DNA from: Anaerolineae bacterium
Lineage (GTDB): Bacteria; Chloroflexota; Anaerolineae; DRVO01
Assembly: GCA_012719195.1 (NCBI GenBank)
Contig: JAAYAV010000116.1
Span: forward strand, 1 to 8,178
Length of the DNA: 8,178 nt
Direction: 5' to 3'
Both the position numbers and the translations under genes were made by a program. A model generated the notes under the pieces. It saw only the letters and a list, made by a program, of their open reading frames with translations. It searched no databases and was not told where the DNA came from. Every line of letters begins with the position of its first letter. Position 1 is the first letter of the stretch. This document shows positions 5,246 through 8,178 of this stretch, in pieces.

Positions 5246-5929
5246 TTGTCTCAAGCTCTGGTAGTCGTCATCTGGCTCATCATCGGGTACTTGGTCGGGT
5301 CGTTGCCCACCGCCTACCTGGCGGGCAAGTACATCAGAGGCATTGACATCCGGGAGCACGGTAGCGGCAACGTCGGCGGCGCCAACGTCCTCAGTCAGGT
5401 CTCCAAGTGGGCCTTCCTGCCCGTGGTGCTCACCGATGTGGCGAAGGCCCTGGTGCCTACCCTACTCGCCCTACGCTACGCCGACACCGGTTGGGCCGCC
5501 ATGGCCGCCGGAACGGGGGCCGTCGCCGGGCACTGCTGGTCGCTCTATCTGGCGTTCACCGGAGGGCGCGGCATGGCCGCCGCCCTGGGTGCTTTGCTAC
5601 CAGTGTACCATTGGGGAGTCGTCTGGATCATCGTCGTGCACTTCCTCGCTGCTGCCTTCGGCCTCGCCGCCTTGGGAGACGTGATCGCTCTGGTCGGCCT
5701 CCCGCTGTTGGCGCTGCTTCTCGGCCTGCCAGCGTCAGTAGTGGCCACGGCGGTGGCTATTCTGCTCCTGGTGGTCGGTAAGCGCCTGCACGCCAACCAC
5801 CTCCCCCTGCCCACCGACCCCCTCGCCCGCCGCACGGTCCTCATGCGTCGCTTGCTCTATGACCGTGATGTGGCGCCGGGAGAGCCCTGGACGGAGCGTA
5901 CGGACATCAACGACAAGCGCCCATCCTGA
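5246..5929 (+). CDS. PlsY-like glycerol-3-phosphate acyltransferase family membrane protein
   Basis: The 227-residue integral membrane protein resembles PlsY, which transfers an acyl group from acyl-phosphate to glycerol-3-phosphate, the first step of phospholipid synthesis. It keeps G-S-L-P-T-A-Y at 18-24, H-G-S-G-N-V-G-G-A-N-V at 38-48 (family: G-S-G-N-P-G-A-T-N), G-H-C-W-S-L-Y-L-A-F at 95-104, and T-G-G-R-G-M-A-A-A-L-G at 105-115 (family: K-G-G-K-G-V-A-T). The third family loop, normally R-H-R-x-N-I-x-R-L, is replaced by G-K-R-L-H-A-N-H-L-P-L-P at 178-189. Hydrophobic segments lie near 3-20, 56-76, 83-101, 117-142 and 145-177. The start is TTG at 5246, five bases after GGGAGG (5235-5240). 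An ATG at 5120 is open in frame, but its 42 added residues are arginine- and proline-rich, have no ribosome site and lie upstream of the promoter. Fold assignment is firm; catalytic activity and acyl donor are uncertain. Confidence 0.82.
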   Translation: MSQALVVVIWLIIGYLVGSLPTAYLAGKYIRGIDIREHGSGNVGGANVLSQVSKWAFLPVVLTDVAKALVPTLLALRYADTGWAAMAAGTGAVAGHCWSLYLAFTGGRGMAAALGALLPVYHWGVVWIIVVHFLAAAFGLAALGDVIALVGLPLLALLLGLPASVVATAVAILLLVVGKRLHANHLPLPTDPLARRTVLMRRLLYDRDVAPGEPWTERTDINDKRPS

Positions 5930-5940
5930 CGGATGGGCGC
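5917..5940. terminator. Hairpin over the plsY-like stop codon, between convergent genes
   Basis: A perfect 10-bp stem, GCGCCCATCC (5917-5926) with GGATGGGCGC (5931-5940), encloses TGAC, which includes the TGA stop codon of the plsY-like gene. On the plus side no T-run follows. On the minus side the stem is followed by TTGTCGTTG, so it may serve better as the lon terminator. The remaining gap to the lon stop holds only a CTGCCGG direct repeat (5951-5964). Confidence 0.5.
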
Positions 5941-5967
5941 CCCGAGGCACCTGCCGGCTGCCGGCGA

Positions 5968-8178
5968 TTAGGATACGGCGGGAGAGTGCCGCGCTCGGCT
6001 CGTTCGCCGCGGCCGCTGCTTGATGGGCTCACCGGCGAGCGCCGCCGTCAACACATCCGTCATGTTCTCGGCCGAGACGAAGTGGATCTTCTGGCGGATG
6101 CGCGGCGGCACCTCAGTCAGGTCCTTCTCGTTCTTCTTCGGGATGACGATGGTCTCCAACCCGGCGCGGTGCGCAGCAAGGATCTTCTCCTTGAGGCCGC
6201 CGATGGCCAGAACGCGTCCTCTCAGCGTGATCTCCCCCGTCAGACCCACCTCGCGCCGAACCGGCCGCCCGGTCAGCGCCGAGAGAATGGCCGTGGCGAT
6301 GGTGATGCCCGCCGACGGGCCATCCTTGGGCACCGCCCCCTCCGGCACGTGGACGTGCAGGTCCAACTTGTCGAAGTCCACATCCTCAAGGCCGAAGCTA
6401 CTCGCGTTAGCCCGCGCGTAGGAAAGGGCTGCCTGTGCCGACTCCTGCATAACGTCGCCTAGTTGGCCGGTGAGCAGAAGCGTGCCCTTACCCTCCATCA
6501 GGGAGACCTCGATAGTCATGACGTCGCCACCGACCTCGGTGACGGCCAGACCAGTGGCCACACCCACCTGGTCCTCCTCCTCGCGTAGCCCGTAGGTGAA
6601 CTTGGGCACGCCCAGGTAGGAGCCCAGAGAGCGTACGCCCAGGCGCACGGGCACCGGACGCCCCTCCGCCACCCGGCGGGCGATCTTGCGGAAGATGTTG
6701 GCGATCTGCCGGTCCAGGTTACGCACGCCCGCCTCGTAGGTGTACTCGCGGATCATGGTCATGATGGCCCCGTCGGTGAAGGCGATTCCGCTCAGGCCGT
6801 GCTCCCGCAACTGCTTCGGGATGAGGAACTTGCGCGCGATGGCAAGCTTCTCGTCTTCGGTGTAGCCCGGGAACTCGATCACTTCCATCCGGTCCCGCAG
6901 CGCATCCGGCACCGGGTCGAGCCAGTTGGCGGTGGTAATGAACATGACCTTGGAGAGGTCGTACGCCACTTCCAGGTAGTGATCGGAGAAGGCGTTATTC
7001 TGCTCCGGGTCGAGGACCTCCAGAAGGGCCGCCGACGGGTCGCCTCGGAAGTCGTACCCCAGCTTGTCGACCTCGTCGAGCATGAACACCGGGTTGATCG
7101 ATCCGGCGCGACGCATAGTCTGGATGATCCGGCCGGGCAGAGCGCCTATGTATGTGCGCCGGTGCCCGCGGATTTCCGCCTCGTCCCGCACGCCGCCCAG
7201 GCTGACGCGAACGAACGATCGCCCCAACGCCTGCGCAATGGACCGCCCGAGCGACGTCTTGCCCGTCCCCGGCGGACCGACGAAACAGAGGATGGGCGTG
7301 CGCATGTTCTCGCCCGCCAGCTTACGCACCGCGATGTGCTCGACGATGCGCTCCTTAACCTTCTCCAGCCCGTAGTGGTGGTTCTCCAGCACCTCGGCCA
7401 CATGGCGCACGTCCATGTCGTCCTCGGTCGCCTCGGACCAGGGCAGATCGAGCAACCACTCGATATAGGTGCGGATCATGCCGCTCTCGGGCGAACCGGC
7501 CGGCATGCTGCGCAACCGACTCAGCTCCCGCTCGGCGCGCTCACGTGGCTCCTTCGGCAGTTCCGCCTTGTCCAGCCGACCCTGTAGATCGTCCATCTCT
7601 TGTTCGAAGGGATCGTTCTCGCCCAACTCGCGCTGGATGGCACGAATCTGCTCCCGCAGGAAGTACTCCCGCTGCGACCGGTCCACCTCCTCCTGAACCC
7701 GGGACTGGATGCGATCCTCCAGTTCCAGCACGTCCAGTTCCTTCGCCAGCAGCATGCTGATCTTCTGCAAGCGCGTCACCGGGTCCAGCGTCTCGAGCAG
7801 GTCCTGGCGCTCGCTCGGCTCCGAGGTGAGCACCGAGGCAATCATGTCCGCCAGGCGGCCGGGGTCGTCGATGTTCATGGCCGCCACGTAGGCGTCCTCG
7901 GGCATGGAGTCCGACAAGTGCACGCAACGCTCGAACAGGGTGAGCACGGCGCGCATGAGCGCCTCGACCGGCAGGCCAGAAGCGCGGCTCTCGGTGATTC
8001 GCACCACCTTGGCCGTCAGGAACTGCCCGTTGCTCTGCACATCCAGGATGCGCACGCGTACCTGCCCCTGCGCGAGGACACTCGTGGTGCCGTCGGGCAT
8101 CCGCAACGTCCGCGCCACCGAGACAATCGTACCCACGTCGTATAGGTCCGCCCGCACCGGGTCCACCACTTCGGTGTC
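5968..8178 (-). CDS. lon: ATP-dependent protease Lon (N-terminus cut by the window edge)
   Basis: The frame enters from the right edge and gives 736 residues, ending in TAA (5970-5968). Lon is a cytoplasmic hexameric AAA+ protease that unfolds and degrades damaged and regulatory proteins. In order on the visible residues: the end of the LAN substrate-binding domain (about 1-125, beginning at D-L-Y-D-V-G-T), a charged helical/coiled-coil region (about 140-245), and the AAA+ module. That module has Walker A G-P-P-G-T-G-K-T at 301-308 and Walker B with L-D-E at 367-369. The serine-lysine protease domain (about 535-715) has the catalytic serine in D-G-P-S-A-G (S622) and the catalytic lysine in L-K-E-K (K665), 43 apart as in Escherichia coli Lon. 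Alignment by eye with that protein suggests about 55 missing N-terminal residues. A basic tail (R-P-R-R-T-S-R-A-R) ends the protein. The promoter and start lie beyond the window; the GTG codons near 8169 are internal. Confidence 0.97.
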   Translation of the reverse strand, partial: DTEVVDPVRADLYDVGTIVSVARTLRMPDGTTSVLAQGQVRVRILDVQSNGQFLTAKVVRITESRASGLPVEALMRAVLTLFERCVHLSDSMPEDAYVAAMNIDDPGRLADMIASVLTSEPSERQDLLETLDPVTRLQKISMLLAKELDVLELEDRIQSRVQEEVDRSQREYFLREQIRAIQRELGENDPFEQEMDDLQGRLDKAELPKEPRERAERELSRLRSMPAGSPESGMIRTYIEWLLDLPWSEATEDDMDVRHVAEVLENHHYGLEKVKERIVEHIAVRKLAGENMRTPILCFVGPPGTGKTSLGRSIAQALGRSFVRVSLGGVRDEAEIRGHRRTYIGALPGRIIQTMRRAGSINPVFMLDEVDKLGYDFRGDPSAALLEVLDPEQNNAFSDHYLEVAYDLSKVMFITTANWLDPVPDALRDRMEVIEFPGYTEDEKLAIARKFLIPKQLREHGLSGIAFTDGAIMTMIREYTYEAGVRNLDRQIANIFRKIARRVAEGRPVPVRLGVRSLGSYLGVPKFTYGLREEEDQVGVATGLAVTEVGGDVMTIEVSLMEGKGTLLLTGQLGDVMQESAQAALSYARANASSFGLEDVDFDKLDLHVHVPEGAVPKDGPSAGITIATAILSALTGRPVRREVGLTGEITLRGRVLAIGGLKEKILAAHRAGLETIVIPKKNEKDLTEVPPRIRQKIHFVSAENMTDVLTAALAGEPIKQRPRRTSRARHSPAVS

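Noticed and set aside
5951..5964. Direct repeat CTGCCGG-CTGCCGG before the lon stop
   Set aside because: Two short GC-rich copies only; expected by chance and no third unit.
6799..7587. A 262-codon plus-strand open frame inside lon
   Set aside because: It lies antisense to the conserved Lon AAA+ region, whose sequence is dictated by protein function; the product is arginine-, histidine- and valine-rich without a recognisable fold.
1..8178. CRISPR array, insertion sequence, tRNA/rRNA or anti-phage system
   Set aside because: No regularly spaced repeats, transposase motifs, terminal inverted repeats, tRNA-like cloverleaf or rRNA sequence was recognised on either strand by reading; all genes are ordinary chromosomal families.

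Overview
The window is 8178 bases of GC-rich, gene-dense bacterial chromosome. It holds seven complete protein genes and two genes cut by the window edges. I see no rRNA, tRNA, insertion sequence, phage gene or CRISPR array, and every gap between genes is under 200 bases. The gene mix and protein style (a penicillin-binding-protein-like C-terminal tail, a YugP-type zinc peptidase, two sugar phosphate isomerase/epimerases, a PlsY-like protein with unusual motifs) recall Chloroflexota such as Anaerolineae. That assignment is an impression, not a demonstrated placement.

Left part, plus strand (1-2604 and 2692-3135). The tail of a truncated gene (2-142) is followed by an acetamidase/formamidase-family gene (242-1165) and a membrane-bound YugP-type zinc metallopeptidase (1278-1964) that ends at a strong hairpin terminator (2005-2038). 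Next come two small heat-shock protein genes (2161-2604 and 2692-3135). The first is preceded by a near-perfect CIRCE operator (2093-2119) interleaved with a promoter, so the pair is predicted to be repressed by HrcA and induced by heat or misfolded protein. A 16-bp perfect hairpin (3154-3190) follows and probably stops transcription from both directions.

Middle part, minus strand (3221-5094). Two sugar phosphate isomerase/epimerase TIM-barrel genes lie 44 bases apart and look like an operon. They are driven by a very good housekeeping promoter, TTGACA-N17-CATAAT (5152-5180). A divergent promoter for the plus-strand plsY-like gene (5246-5929) appears to use the same -35 bases on the opposite strand.

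Right part. The plsY-like gene converges on lon (5968 to the window edge, minus strand), an ATP-dependent protease missing about 55 N-terminal residues because the window ends. A hairpin over the plsY-like stop codon lies between them.

Functionally, the window combines protein quality control (YugP-like peptidase, two Hsp20 chaperones, Lon) with small-molecule metabolism (amide hydrolysis, sugar isomerisation) and a possible phospholipid-synthesis enzyme. I found no clearly undescribed system. The points most worth checking are the CIRCE-controlled Hsp20 pair, the shared -35 divergent promoter, and the PlsY-like protein with altered active-site motifs.
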